Positions 1 to 10,884 of a DNA stretch of 64,000 nucleotides are shown one piece after another. Under the pieces are notes generated by a model. It was not told the origin of the DNA and ran no database searches. It saw only the letters and a program-made list of their open reading frames with translations. How positions within the stretch are numbered: position 1 is the stretch's first letter; the number at the start of each line of letters is the position of its first letter. Position numbers and translations under genes: made by a program. This stretch comes from Boesenbergia rotunda (taxonomy: Eukaryota; Streptophyta; Magnoliopsida; Zingiberales; Zingiberaceae): assembly GCA_024364735.1 (NCBI GenBank), contig JAGFNQ010000193.1, positions 1 through 64,000 on the forward strand, given 5' to 3'.

Positions 1-59
1 AACTAACCCTGGTTGCAGGAACGAAGGGATGAAGTTTCTACATTCAGGCACCTCAATGC

Positions 60-320
60 CTCAATGGAGTGAGGCGCCTCACTGGGCTAAGCACCTGTGT
101 TGAGATAGGCACCCCACTGCAAGGCTACTCCAAGCATTCGAAGCAAACTACCACGCAAGCCTCTGGACCAAGTCAAGCTAGGCGCCTGTGTTAACACAGA
201 CGCTCCCAGTCAGCTCAGGCGCCTCAATGGAAGGGGATATGTGCTGGCCGAATCTGCGGATTGAAGTTTGCGCAGGAGAGGCTATGTGTCAGGTGCCCCC
301 TTCGATACAGGCGCCCCACT
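60..320. repeat. GGCGCC palindrome cluster in LTR U3
   Basis: AGGCGCCT or GGCGCC boxes occur near 71, 180, 218 and 309, with decayed versions (GGCACC, GGTGCC) between them. They sit directly upstream of the TATA box at 327. This is one of four such clusters with different cores in different LTRs of the window. Confidence 0.55.
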
Positions 321-326
321 AACTGT

Positions 327-334
327 TATAAAAG
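327..334 (+). promoter_or_regulatory. LTR TATA box
   Basis: TATAAAAG lies within the LTR fragment, just downstream of the last GGCGCC box. The position fits the U3/R promoter of a retrotransposon. Confidence 0.5.
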
Positions 335-743
335 GGGGTTCACCCCCAAGGCTTCCACATCAATTGCTTTCAACTGCTATGCTCAAGCGCTCCGCTCCGA
401 CAAGTTTTGTACTCGTGATTCAAGTGCTGACGATGACCCGCTGCTCCGGAAACTTCCTACCTCTCCGGTTGTCAGTAAAAGATAGTCTTGTTAAGTGTTG
501 TAATTTCTTTTCAATTCTATATTTGTACTCTCAACTTGTAATTTTTACGAAAATATAGAATTGCCCATCGTAAACGGTCAAGGACCGTGGGCCTTGGAGT
601 AGGAGCCGACCGCGACTCCGAACCAAGTAAACAGAACTTGTGTTAGCGATTGGTTTTCATTTTTCCGCTGCGTAATTGCTCTATTTATCCGAAATTTTTA
701 TGAATGATATTCACCCCCCCTATCGTTTCAATCCGATCCCACA

Positions 744-1335
744 CAAGGCATAAATTCCAAGAAAGGGAGCACTTTCCTAGAATGGGTAGATCTAGGAATG
801 TCCAAGGTGGACATCTTAATTCTAGGTTTAAGAACCTAGAAAGAGAAAATCAAACTTTAAGGACAATGCTTGATATATTAGAGAAACCCCTAGATAGATT
901 TACTATTGAATCTAAGAGTTAGATAAATTGTTAGGGAGCCAAAAATCTAACAATGATAGATCGAATTTAGGATACCGATCTAGGGATTCAAATGCCAATG
1001 AAAAGATATATGCTAGAGTAGTATATAACTATAACAAGGAGGACAAGTCAAAAAATGACATGGGAATGTCATTTAAGGGCAAGAAGAAGACTTTAACCAA
1101 GGACAAGGTGTCTAAGGTTAAAGGGAAGAAGAACTTAACCAAGGACAAGGTGTCCAAGGTTAAGAGAGTTAGGTTTGTAGGCCAAGAATCATCGAAGGTA
1201 CACCGGTGTGGCCTAGTAGTTGTGGATGAGTCACTTAGGGAGGTGGCTATGGCTAAGAGCTCAAGGAGGAGCTCAAAGAGTCAAATTGGGACTCATGGTC
1301 AATGGATCTCAAGAGGATATCTCTTAGAGGTCTAG
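744..1335 (+). pseudogene. SIRE-type copia gag fragment
   Basis: Broken frames (to 922 and 928-1335) encode a Lys/Arg/Ser-rich protein with a short coiled-coil-like stretch (NSRFKNLERENQTLRTML), then NLGYRSRDS and repeated KDKVSKVKGKK blocks. The 4.2-5.0 kb minus-strand segment and the gag at 34.7-36.0 kb have the same layout: coiled coil, NLG(Y/L)R motif and a basic tail. This is the C-terminal part of Gag downstream of the capsid-like domain. Stops and frame changes make it non-functional. No protease or polymerase follows. Confidence 0.6.
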
Positions 1336-2411
1336 ATAGATAATGAAATGTATCAAAGGGTTTTGAGATGAATTTGAGTCTCAATCCTTAAGTTTTATCA
1401 CATGTGGTTGTATCTCATACATGAAAATATGGCATTGGGGTCATATTGCATGAAAATTTAATTTTTGATGTATAGATGTCATATAAACCAATGATAGGGA
1501 TGTATTGTGGATTGGTATGAGCAGATACATCAAGAGGAAGCTAAAACTAGGACTTTAGGTCAAGGTTCAATTGAATCATTTAGATATTTTGGGTTTTATG
1601 TAATCTTGAGATTGGTGATAGATATATTTTTAAATATATTTTTTCTAATTAGACACGGGTACCACAATTCTCTCCACAAAATTTAGAAATTTTTAGAGAT
1701 TTATGGAATTAGTTATGATTTCTGAAATTGGGTTCAGAAATGTTGAAAGGTTGATTTCTGAGTATCAGTCAACTGGTGCAGGGTGCAGTCGATTGATAAT
1801 TCTCTGAGGTATTTTCGATAGAGATTAGTCGACTAGTAACTGTTAGGGTCAATTGATACATGTTAAAACTATTTTCAGAAAAGACGAAAAGTATCCTAAT
1901 GATGTCAAACATGTATATAATCTTATAGGGGGTTAGTATACAATATTGAGTGTCATTAGAGGGTAAAGAATTCAATGATTGGAATATTATTAGAGTTCTT
2001 TTTGATGTATGGAAAAGGGGGAGAATTAAGGTTTAATTGGGAAAACCTTATGTACCTTTGTAAGAAATCCTAGCTCAAGGGGGAGCTTTGTTACTTATGT
2101 ATTAGAAAAGGAGGAGTCTTGTGATAGGTTCTTAAAAAGTCCTTGATAAGTCCAAGTGTAGGGGGAGTTTTGGAGAGGTTCAAAAAGTCCTTTGGTAAAA
2201 ATCCTAATTCATTGGGGGAGTTTAGGTGTAGGGGATGTCTTGTGATATGATCCATACATCTTTGCATTTGCATTACATGTTTGCATATGCATTGGTGGTG
2301 TAAATCCAAGGTGTAGCCTTGGCAACGTAAGTTCAAATGTTGATTAGCATTTATTTTTCTATTTGTTTTCTCTATCTTAAACGTATTGCCAAACATCAAA
2401 AATGAAGAGAT
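1336..2411 (+). mobile_element. Internal 3' remnant with polypurine tracts
   Basis: No gene is visible. The stretch is AT-rich and carries repeated GGGGGAG words near 2022, 2079, 2159 and 2213. It ends in a degenerate polypurine tract (AAAAATGAAGAGAT) right before the LTR that starts at 2412. GTCGAC-like boxes (AGTCAACTGG, AGTCGACTAG) lie at 1766-1850. This fits the 3' non-coding region of a SIRE-like element. Confidence 0.5.
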
Positions 2412-3363
2412 TGTTGAGGCAATCTATGGTTCGTAGGACCATGTGTTTTGATGTTTGAGCAAAGAGTTTAAGTTAGGTTTACCCTTATATTTGATATGTG
2501 TATTTGAGTGTGCAGGTTCTGCAAGATACACATAGGCTCAGCTTGATGGCTTCGGGTCCGGTGAAGAATGGTGCATCCGAGGGACTATGAACAAAGCAAC
2601 AACGATGAGCCAAGGGAAGCGCACTTCGAGACATACACGAAGGATGACATGGAGATGAGCCGCAGACTTGTATGCATCTGAGGGACGAGAACCAAAGAAA
2701 AGAAGACTTAAAGGCAACAAATCAAAGCTGCATGAAGAGTTAATGAGTTGTGAGGGTCCAAGTGCGAGTGAAATATACTCGGGAAGGGAAACCCTAGGTT
2801 TAAGGTTTTACCAGTCGACTGGTATAGGATCAGTCAACTGGTAAAGGTCACATAAAGATCAGTCGACTGATCTTCTGTGTAGTCAACAGGTGTCGGCTGA
2901 ATTCAAACATTGGATTGTAACATTCGAATTTGACAACTAGCAGTCGACTGGTGTTGGCACTAGTCGACCAATAACGGTTGGATCAGCAACGAGCTCTATT
3001 TAAGAGAGCTCGGTTTGATTGAGCAAGGTTGATGAAATTGGTCTTGATTAAAGGCCAATTAGTAGTGTAAGTACTCAAGATATCTTGTTGAGGTTATGGT
3101 GAGGTTTCTCCACCCACAAGGATTGACACGAGCTAGCCGGAGGTTTTTCAGGAAGTCATCCACTGATGGATCGGTATCGTCCACCTTACGGACTGCCATA
3201 AAGTAGGAGTGTCATCTCCGAACAACGTTAAACGGTTTGTGTCTTTGTTAGCGTTTGAGTTTAATTATATTTCTGTCACGCACACTAACATTGTAGGAAA
3301 CAACAGAGTAATTGAGGGTGATCGACTATTCACCCTCCTCTATCCGACCTACGATCCCGTACA
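2412..3363 (+). mobile_element. SIRE-type LTR, GTCGAC family
   Basis: It starts TGTTGAGGCAATC after a polypurine-like tract and ends CTATTCACCCTCC...CCCGTACA. Its sequence closely matches the reverse complement of the solo LTR at 20818-21855, so it belongs to the same family, including the GTTTAAGTTAGGTTTACCCTT block. It carries GTCGAC palindromes at 2811-2972 and a TATTTAA box near 2998, giving the order palindromes then TATA. It is probably the 3' LTR of the remnant to its left. Confidence 0.7.
2811..2972. repeat. GTCGAC palindrome array in U3
   Basis: Boxes read CCAGTCGACTGG, CAGTCAACTGG, CAGTCGACTGA, CAGTCGACTGG and TAGTCGACCA. Decayed members differ by CpG to CpA or TpG changes. The array lies immediately upstream of the TATTTAA box near 2998. 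Confidence 0.7.
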
Positions 3364-3432
3364 AAATTATATATAAAATACGTGCATCAATCAATCTAAA
3401 GATAGGGGATGTCGAAGATCAAAGTTAAAGAT

Positions 3433-3620
3433 GTTAGAACACGTAGAGAGCTAGAGGAGGATAGGGTAAATAGTTTTAATCACTTCTCAAATAAATATAC
3501 TAAATCAATATCTTGAGTTTTGTTCATCCACCTAATATCTCACTTGTTTCAAATGTGCCACAATACACACACAAGTCATCCTCATGATATTTATGAGATG
3601 TAAAATAGGTTTTTCCCTAA
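3433..3620 (-). mobile_element. Truncated LTR end, minus orientation
   Basis: The sequence from GTTAGAACACGTAGAGAGCTAGAG onward matches the start of the minus-strand LTR at about 5836 (ATAGAACACATAGAGAGC..., then GGTGAATAGTTT). Similarity fades by about 3600. It may be the remains of the 3' LTR of the minus-strand element whose 5' LTR is at 5834-7359. Confidence 0.5.
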
Positions 3621-4238
3621 AGCCAAAGGATTATAAATCTCTAACTAGACATTTTAAACTTTGATCATCCAACTTAGGATGTCAATTGATGTCATTATCC
3701 TTAACTTTAATAGATTGAAATAATACACGAGAATGATCGTGATATACATCAAATAAGTATTTTTCAAAAGAAAAAGACTATCATAGCTAAATGATGTATA
3801 TAGATGACATGATATATGACTTTTTATAATCAAATATAAATATTAAAATATGATGTCATTGCATATAATAGGGCACACAAACATGACATTTTAGCACAAA
3901 GAAAGTTTTTAGATTTTCTATCTAAGTATTCTCAACTAATTGCTAAATCAAAAATAATTCGAAGTTACCATTATCTCTCTAGAAAATGTCAAAATCCCAA
4001 CTTGATATTTTCTTAAATTTTATCCTATTTGTGCTAATTTGATCAAGGTCAAATCTTCAAATATTTTAATTGCCACATTTTACTCTTCAAGAGTAAAAAA
4101 ATAACTCTTCATTTTTAAGATATTAATGTTTTAAAGTGTCAACTTCATCACGATTGCATTAATTACCCTTCAAATTAGAGTTAACACATTCTAAACTCAT
4201 CTAGGGCGTAGAGAACATACTCTTAGGAATCCAAAAAC
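3621..4238. other. AT-rich internal remnant, no gene seen
   Basis: AT-rich DNA lies between a truncated LTR end and a minus-strand gag fragment. I see no reading frame, RNA gene or repeat structure. By position it is probably degraded retrotransposon interior. Confidence 0.35.
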
Positions 4239-4981
4239 TTATTGGGTACTCCTTAGGTGTTCTAGGTACTTATTAGGCATAGCTTCCTTAGAAATCTTCT
4301 TAGTGACTTTTTTAGGCTTCTTAGAAGCCTTAGTGACACTAGTCTCATCTAGGTCAACTATAGGAATAGCTTCCCTTGGGGCATTGACTTGACTCCTAAA
4401 CCTAGATTTAGTTCCACATCTATATGGAACTTTATAATAGAATGACACATCCTTATTAGCTTTAGGTTTGTATCTCAAACATTTCTTGCCCTTAAATGGT
4501 TCTTGATTTCTTAAACCTAGGTTTTGTTTATTAGGCCCTTTGACACTATTTGTCAATTTTTTTAGGGTCCTCTCTAATTTGTTAAGTTTTGACTTCAAAA
4601 CTTGATTCACTATTCTTAAATCCTCAAACTCAAAATTTTCCTTATTGCCTTGGATTTTTTTTAGGCTTAGATTTTGTGGTCTACCATTAAATATCATAAA
4701 ATTTTCACTAACTTTAGGTGTGGTAGTTCTAGCATGAAATGACTTATAATTTTCCCTAGGTTTTTTATGTTTTTCATTTTCATGATAAATAACACTAAAA
4801 TGATGAAATTTAAATTAGCATGCTCTTTATTATGACATAAAGAAGTACCATTAACTAATGGTATCTTAGTCTTATTCTTGGAAGCTCCTCCTTGAGCTTC
4901 CTTTCTCGACTTTACTTTGATGCTTCCCCCTTGGATATTGATCCCGGTAGTGCCTCTTTTGATTGCATAGAAAGTATACAA
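4239..4981 (-). pseudogene. SIRE-type copia gag fragment, minus strand
   Basis: Two overlapping minus-strand frames (4981-4694 and 4697-4239) encode Ser/Lys-rich sequence, then a coiled coil (EDLRIVNQVLKSKLNKLERT) and a basic tail with NLGLRNQEPFKG. The order matches the gag fragments at 0.74-1.34 kb and 34.7-36.0 kb, so this is the C-terminal half of Gag. It lies downstream, in minus-strand terms, of the primer-binding site at 5822-5833. The frame break near 4694 and stops upstream mark it as dead. Confidence 0.6.
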
Positions 4982-5821
4982 TATGCTCCTTGCCTTTATG
5001 TATCAAAGGTTCGACCTCCTATGATTTTTTCCTTTTCCTTAGGTGCCACTTGAATTTTCTTCTTAGCCAATTTGAAACTTTCTTTTGTCGTGTCTTTTTT
5101 TCTACACTCAGAATAAATTATATGATTTTATCTTTATAAATTAAATTTATTATACCTTCATTGAGTTGAGCTCGTAGAGGTAACACTTTCTTCTTTCTCA
5201 TTGACTTCGAATGATGATATTTTTTTCTTGTTTAGATGTCAACGGTCTATGCTCCCCCTCAATTCTTAATGTAGATGCTTCTTGAATTTTTTCCTTAGAT
5301 GTTGAACACCTTTCAATCTCCAAGCCCTCATGCTCTTAATCTAAAGAGTCTCCATCTTTAGATTCATTTTCATTTGGCATTGAGGTTGGAGCTTCATGAA
5401 GCTTGGACAACTTGCTCCATAGCTCATTGACATTTTGATATTTTCCTATCCTGCACAAAAGATTGTTAGGCAATAAATTAACCAAAATTTTGGTTACTTT
5501 ATCATTGACCTCGGATCTCTTGACTTACTCATCCATCCACTTCTTTTTCTTCGGATCCATTGGAGCTTGAAATCCCTCCATTAGAGCAAATCATTGCTCT
5601 ATCTCCATCATGAAATAATTTTCGATCCTTAACTTTTAAAGATTGAAGCTCCCAATTCCGAAGGGTGGATCTACCTGGATGTCATACCCAAGTCGATTTT
5701 TGAAGTTAAGCTATCTTGATGATTAGTCTTTTGACTTGTTAAAATTAGGGCTTCTTCTTCAACTTCTTATTCCTCTAGCTCATTGCTCTCTCCGACGATT
5801 AGTCCAAATAAGAGCGATATC
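4982..5821 (-). mobile_element. Leader and gag N-terminal remnant
   Basis: This lies between the primer-binding site and the gag fragment of the minus-strand SIRE-type element. Broken minus-strand coding is suggested near 5400-5560, but no frame longer than about 60 codons is open. Assigned by context. Confidence 0.4.
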
Positions 5822-5833
5822 GCTTTGATACCA
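5822..5833 (-). promoter_or_regulatory. Primer-binding site, initiator-Met type
   Basis: GCTTTGATACCA is the complement of TGGTATCAAAGC, one mismatch from the standard copia site TGGTATCAGAGC. It sits at the inner edge of the LTR that begins at about 5834. Confidence 0.65.
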
Positions 5834-7359
5834 CTTAATAGAACACATAGAGAGCTAGAGGGGGTGAATAGTTTCAATCAATTCTTTGATGATGATTTGC
5901 AATAGATACTCGAAGCTAGTGGATACTCAAAGCGAAGATCTTCACAATGCTAACATCCTTGATTTTACTTGTTATCCACCTCCTTGAGGTGAATAATCCA
6001 AGGGTCCACTCCTCACTCACATATACACTCTGAAAATCTTCTTCTTGGATGCAAAGAAGTCTCATACAAGTTCAAATACAAGAATACAACAAGAAATCAC
6101 AAAGTAGGTTACATAAGAAATCAAAAAATGATTACAACAATGAACCTTGCTTTGCCTGCCCTTTTCTTGCTTGGATTAACCTTTTTATGTTTGGAAAGTG
6201 TAGCAACACTTCTCCTCCAAACCCTTAAGAATTGGCGTGAATTGTTGTGTTGAACTTTGCCTTCAAACCTTTGCGAAAACCCTTTTCTAGAACTACCTCA
6301 ATGCCTTTAATTGATTAGGCTTACCCCCAATGATTGTCATGTCATCATTTAAACATTTAACCTGTAGAACGACTCTTTTTCGAACTCCTAATCAATTGGT
6401 GAGTCATCCTAATTGATTAGGCAGCTTCTAATCGATTGTCCATTCAAAAGTTTTCTGTTCACGAGAAACTCTTCCTAATTGATTAAGAAGTCATCCTAAT
6501 CGATTAGCCTATGTGTAATCGACTAGCCCAATCGATTATGCATTTCAATCGATTATCCCAATCGATTAAGAAATTATTCCTAATCGATTCGAGCAGGCCT
6601 TAATCGATTAGGACATCCTCCTAATCGTTTAGGACAACTTCTGTTTGAGTGAGAAAACTACCCTAATCGATTGGACCAATCAATTGACCAATTGATTTGG
6701 GACATTTCTGTGTTCTTGCATGAAACTCCTGATAGATTACTCTAATCAATTAGCTTAGGGTCAATTGATTACCCTAATTGATTGCCTAACCCTAACTTAC
6801 TTAATCCAAGTCTGGGTTCCCTTACCCAACATTCGATCAACCATAACCTATTGGGACTCTCGGTTGCCTATCATTCGGTCAACCTTGACCTGTCAGGGCT
6901 TCCTCACTAAGTGTCTGGTCAATCCTTAACCAACTCAGACTTTCCATTACGAACGTGCAACCCTCCTTAATCCACTTGGATTTTCCTTTGCCAACGTGCG
7001 ATGCTCCTTAACCCACTTAGACTTTCTTTTACCAATGTGTGATCCTCCTTGACCCACTTGAACTTTCTTTTGACTAACTGCAGTAAAGACTAGTCACTTG
7101 GTAGACTTCCACTCTGCCAACGTGCGATCCTTCTTGACCCACTTAAACTTTCCTTTACCTAACCACATATAAGGCTTTCCTAGTCAAGTATCTGGTCCTC
7201 CATACCTACTTGACTTTTATCCATATATTGTCTACTTTCCAGTCACCTTGAGCTATTTGACCTCTTCTCACATATTGTCTAAATATCGAAACTCAAACTC
7301 GAGCTAACCCAAGCTTAGTCAAATTGGTCAACCTTGGCCCAAAAAAGATTGTACTAACA
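5834..7359 (-). mobile_element. SIRE-type 5' LTR, ATCGAT family
   Basis: On the minus strand it runs from TGTTAGTACAATC (7359) to CTATTCACCCCCTCTAGCTC and then the primer-binding site. Length is about 1.5 kb. A dense ATCGAT palindrome array fills 6380-6800. The end next to the primer-binding site shares the LTR-end motif seen at 3433 and in the other SIRE-like LTRs of the window. Confidence 0.65.
6380..6800. repeat. ATCGAT palindrome array in U3
   Basis: About seventeen boxes of the form (C)TAATCGATTAG(G) occur here. Roughly eight keep ATCGAT. Most of the rest read ATTGAT or ATCAAT, the two products of CpG deamination. Spacing is irregular, about 12-35 bp, and spacers are not conserved, so this is not a simple tandem repeat. 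Confidence 0.8.
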
Positions 7360-8199
7360 AAAGAGAGAACGCTCGGCCAAAATTTGTCATTGTTCAGGAA
7401 CCATTAATGTGGTCGAGTGGGTAGAAGAGACTGCGACTCAGTTGGGCCCATTGCTATAGAGGATGTAGGCTAGCATATAGGATCAAGATGGTGATGACAA
7501 CCCGACCGAATTTAGTTGGGTTGCACCATATATCCTCCCTCCAAGTCAGACCAAGGAGCGGAGTCGAATAAAGTATAATTGAATGAATAGAAGACTCTTA
7601 GTGATAGGGTGGGTTTTAACCACGTTGTGGGTTCATTTCCCACATAACGTGTCATTTTGATGGCGTTCTCTTCCCTCTCGATCAGGCCTCTCCCCTACCT
7701 CCTTCCTTCCTTTGGAGCTGCAATAGTGTTATTTCTCTAGTGGATCCGCTCTAAGGGTCATGATGATCAAAATGCGTCAGTTGGGGGTCGGCGTTGTTGG
7801 CATGACCCCTCTGACGGTCAAGTCACTGTTAGACCAATATATGAAGCTCGTGTGTGTACGTGAGGGAGCGGAAAGAGCTTGAAGAAGAAGAAAAATAGCC
7901 TTCTCATGAGAGAAAAAAAATACTATTGTAGAGATTTATATAGTTGTAGATGTGGAAGGCCCATGTAAGCTGTCACGTGAGCTCTAAGCGAGCTACGTGG
8001 GGGACCGCACTAGTGAAGTTTTGTCCACCAACCGGTTGCACACATGCAATATCACATTAATGACGATAGCCCTGAGGTCATACCTCTGGCCCAGTCATGT
8101 CATTAGTCAAGTATTGCCCTACCTAGGTAGTCTCGCTGTGATCAGTCTAGAGTTAGGGGATGTCCGAGGTCAAGGTCAAAGAGAGCTCGCTCGACCAGG
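7360..8199 (-). mobile_element. Probable LTR-type remnant, no gene
   Basis: No coding sequence is visible. On the minus strand a TATATAAA box (7933-7943) is followed by a pyrimidine-rich leader, which resembles an LTR promoter. The block near 7415-7480 resembles sequences at about 22021 and 22401 (GTAGAAGAGACTG... CCATTGCTATAGAGG). Assignment is tentative. Confidence 0.35.
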
Positions 8200-8489
8200 A
8201 TTCTAATAGAGAATGTGGGTAACGTGTGTAGTTGCTACACAGGTTGTCCCATAATCTTCTCCTATATATTAACGTCCAACTAATAGAGGGGGGGTGGTAC
8301 GTTCATTTTTACAAAGGTCTAGGATTTAGTTTGTGGAATTGCCAAAAAGTGTTCATTGCTATAACCTTTTCGCCAACAGCAAGTGCAACATCCTCCATCT
8401 GGTATTTCCTCTGGCCAATTCTCCAAGATCTTCTCTAGAGCAAGACATAGTAATTAATGTTTCATACAATATTTCCATTTTACATAACA
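8200..8489 (+). mobile_element. Short copia-type left LTR
   Basis: About 290 bp containing CTCCTATATATTA as a TATA region (near 8260) and ending TTTTACATAACA, directly before a primer-binding site. It aligns along its length with 20664-20817 plus 21861-21985. Shared blocks include AAAGGTCTAGGATTT and CAAGATCTTCTC. Identity is about 75-80% by eye, so the pair is old. The start is blurred by mutations (TTCTAATAGAG against TTATTAGATAA). Confidence 0.6.
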
Positions 8490-8490
8490 T

Positions 8491-8502
8491 TGGTATCAGA
8501 GC
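8491..8502 (+). promoter_or_regulatory. Primer-binding site, initiator-Met type
   Basis: TGGTATCAGAGC is a perfect copy of the standard plant copia primer-binding site. It follows the end of the left short LTR by one base. Confidence 0.85.
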
Positions 8503-9889
8503 TATATGAACGGGAAAAATCTTGTGCGATAGAAAATCATGATATTATCACGAGAAATGATGTCGTTACCCGGTGGCAACCTAAGGAGTCCGGTGACAAA
8601 GCCGTGAGTCAATGACTATGTCGCTAACTAGAAAAAGCACCTCTGCAGAGCCGCGTTACATCAGGTCGGGAAATCGCAATAGTGGGCTTACGTCACGAGA
8701 AGATGTCGGCAACAACATTCTGGGGCCAATGACGACAACCTGGGTGGCTGACGAATGCTATAAACTACCTCTCACAGTTTGTGTGTTGAGCGCGTCGGCG
8801 ACCATGTAGGGTGGCTAGCGATCGACATCTATGGTCGGGGACTACTTCAGGAGGTCGACATTCGACAGCCGCTCCGGTTGTCGCATTCATCGCGACAGAG
8901 GCATGCGATGTGGGAGTTGTGTGGCGAACGAAGTTTTTTTGAGAAAATGTTTGATTTTTTAAAAAAAAACACACACACACAGAACTGGTCAGGTTCAGTG
9001 AACTAGACTAGGTTTTGGTTCACTTGAACCAGACTAGGTTTTGGTTCACTTGAACCAGACTAGGTTCAAGCTCAAATAGGCTTAATTTGAAGTCTGATTT
9101 GAATCAAATCATATTGGTCCAATCAAACCTTACCGGTTTAATTAAATTGTTTTGCATTTAAGCAAGAACAACATAGGTTAAGCATCTTTGTCCAATTAGA
9201 TTAGTTCTAACGAGGATAATGGACCAAACTAATACTCAGGATCCAATTTCCAATCGACAGGTCCAATGTGTCGATCAACTGAAATGCTTCAAATAAAGAA
9301 CATTTATTTTTCTTATTGCTTAATTATTCTGTGTATTGGTTCTATTTATATGTGTGAATTGAATTTAACAGATTTTGTTGCTGGATTTTCGATTTTGTAC
9401 TGGCATTATTATTTTCAATTCAAATGTCACGGATGATATACACAATGACTCATCACGATGTGCAACGGAATGAGCTGAGGGAGGAGATTCAGGAGATAGA
9501 GTATGACTCGGCTCACGGAGTCAATGGACATATTGGAAGACTCAATTGATAATTCTGGAAACTAGAGATGGAAGATTTTTCAATCCTAGATAATTACATA
9601 ATCTAGGGTTTGATTTGATTATTACTGGGGCATCTTAAGGTAGTGGCACATCATGCATAGGGTCGCCATGAAGGGTGCATCTCATATTCAGAGTTATATA
9701 TAGAGCTACCTAATCGTGTGGATTAGGAAGACCCGTATGTGGATGTAATACTGATTCCTGGAGCTGGTCTACATATGACCGTATTTTGAATATGTATATT
9801 ATTTTATTTCTAAATTAGACTAAAATGAGATCAATAAGGACTTGACCTGACTAATGCTGGTCTGATGGTAACTAAAGCTTAATCCTTAT
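8503..9889 (+). other. Leader region, no gene; short tandem repeat
   Basis: No convincing gene is visible. Small frames near 8612-9006 lack any motif I know. A 33-bp unit containing CTAGGTTTTGGTTCACTTGA is repeated about 2.5 times at 9002-9066. A (CA)n run lies at about 8970-8982. From 9421 a frame starts MSRMIYTMTHHDVQ and continues for about 40 codons; I do not recognise it. Confidence 0.4.
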
Positions 9890-10213
9890 GTCTTGCCCTA
9901 GTTCCTATTAACGTCTTGCTCATGTGTAGCAAAACATTATTGCATATAATGAAGATTAACATTCTCAACTAGAGAATAAACTACTTTTGGAGGATTCCAT
10001 ATTTAACCTCCCTGCAGTATTTATATTCTCATTTGATTTTGTATGATTTAATCAATTTTACATAACTCATGAATTTATGTAGCTATTAATATATACTGGT
10101 TGCTACTTTAAATTATATTGGTAATTACGAAGATAGGGATGAAATGCTCTATGGTAGACCACCAATCATAGAGTTCTAGAAGTTCATTCGTCTTTCAAGG
10201 ATTGGTAAGTTGC

Positions 10214-10214
<1 letters not shown>

Positions 10215-10270
<56 letters not shown>
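10215..10270. repeat. (TA)n microsatellite
   Basis: An uninterrupted run of TA dinucleotides inside a CMT intron. It abuts the left end of the first MITE-like element. Confidence 0.9.
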
Positions 10271-10274
<4 letters not shown>

Positions 10275-10703
10275 GAATGATCTATTATGGATCATGCGCT
10301 GCAGATCGCGTGCGGACTAGCGCCTGATCGGTCTAGTGATCGATTAGACACACGACCTACGACATCTCGACACCAACGGCGGCCTTCGGCAGCCGTCCCC
10401 GAACAAAACTATAACCCAAGGGGGGTGCGATGAACCCTAGGGGGTAGGGTGAATCTGTCGGAGACGCTACTGAGCCTCCGGTGGCCGATCAGGCACACGA
10501 CCTGCGACTTCTCGACACCAACGACACCCTTTGGCCGCGGCCCCCAAACAAAACTATAATCCAGGAGGGTACAATGAACCCTAGGGGGTAGGGTGAACCC
10601 GTCGAAACGCTCCCGAACCTCTGGTGGCCGATCAGGTACTTGCCTGATCGATCTGGTGACCGATCAGGTGCCAGTCCACACGCGGTCCACAGCATAGCAT
10701 TTT

Positions 10704-10705
<2 letters not shown>
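10271..10705. mobile_element. TA-flanked MITE-like element 1
   Basis: The ends are imperfect inverted repeats. The left arm contains GCGTGCGGACTAGCGCCTGATCGG, split here as GCGTGCGGACTAG plus CGCCTGATCGG. The right arm reads as its complement, beginning AATGCTATGCTGTGG. TA runs flank it on both sides. A block of about 145 bp is tandemly duplicated inside (CACGACCT... at 10351 and 10496, each with ACCCTAGGGGGTAGGGTGA). It contains GATCGGTC/GACCGATC motifs also found in the LTRs at 31.8 and 36.9 kb. The TA context suggests a mariner- or Harbinger-like MITE; the class is not proven. Confidence 0.5.
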
Positions 10706-10740
<35 letters not shown>

Positions 10741-10741
<1 letters not shown>

Positions 10742-10884
10742 CAAAAATGCTATGTTGCGGACGTGATGTGCGGACTCCTCGTGCGGACCAGACTGCCAGA
10801 TCGATCAGGCAAGAGCTTGATCGGTCTGGCGCCTCGATCGCGCACGCGATCCGTACGAAGTGGTCCGCAGCGGAACATTACTTG
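10741..10884. mobile_element. TA-flanked MITE-like element 2
   Basis: A short element between two TA runs. Left end AATGCTATGTTGCGGAC and right-end complement AATGTTCCGCTGCGGAC match at 12 of 17 positions. The termini are related to those of element 1, so the two are related copies about 40 bp apart. It also contains GATCGGTCTGG. Confidence 0.5.

Larger units (their letters stand above)
1..743 (+). mobile_element. 3' part of a SIRE-type copia LTR
   Basis: The segment ends in a C-rich stretch (ATTCACCCCCCCTATCG) and a terminal CCCACA, the usual 3' end of SIRE-like plant LTRs in this window. A TATA box lies at 327-334, and GGCGCC-type palindromes occupy roughly 60-320 upstream of it. Its 5' end is outside the window. 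No primer-binding site follows position 743; gag-like sequence starts at once. This is therefore either a right LTR joined to another fragment or a rearranged copy. Confidence 0.6.
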
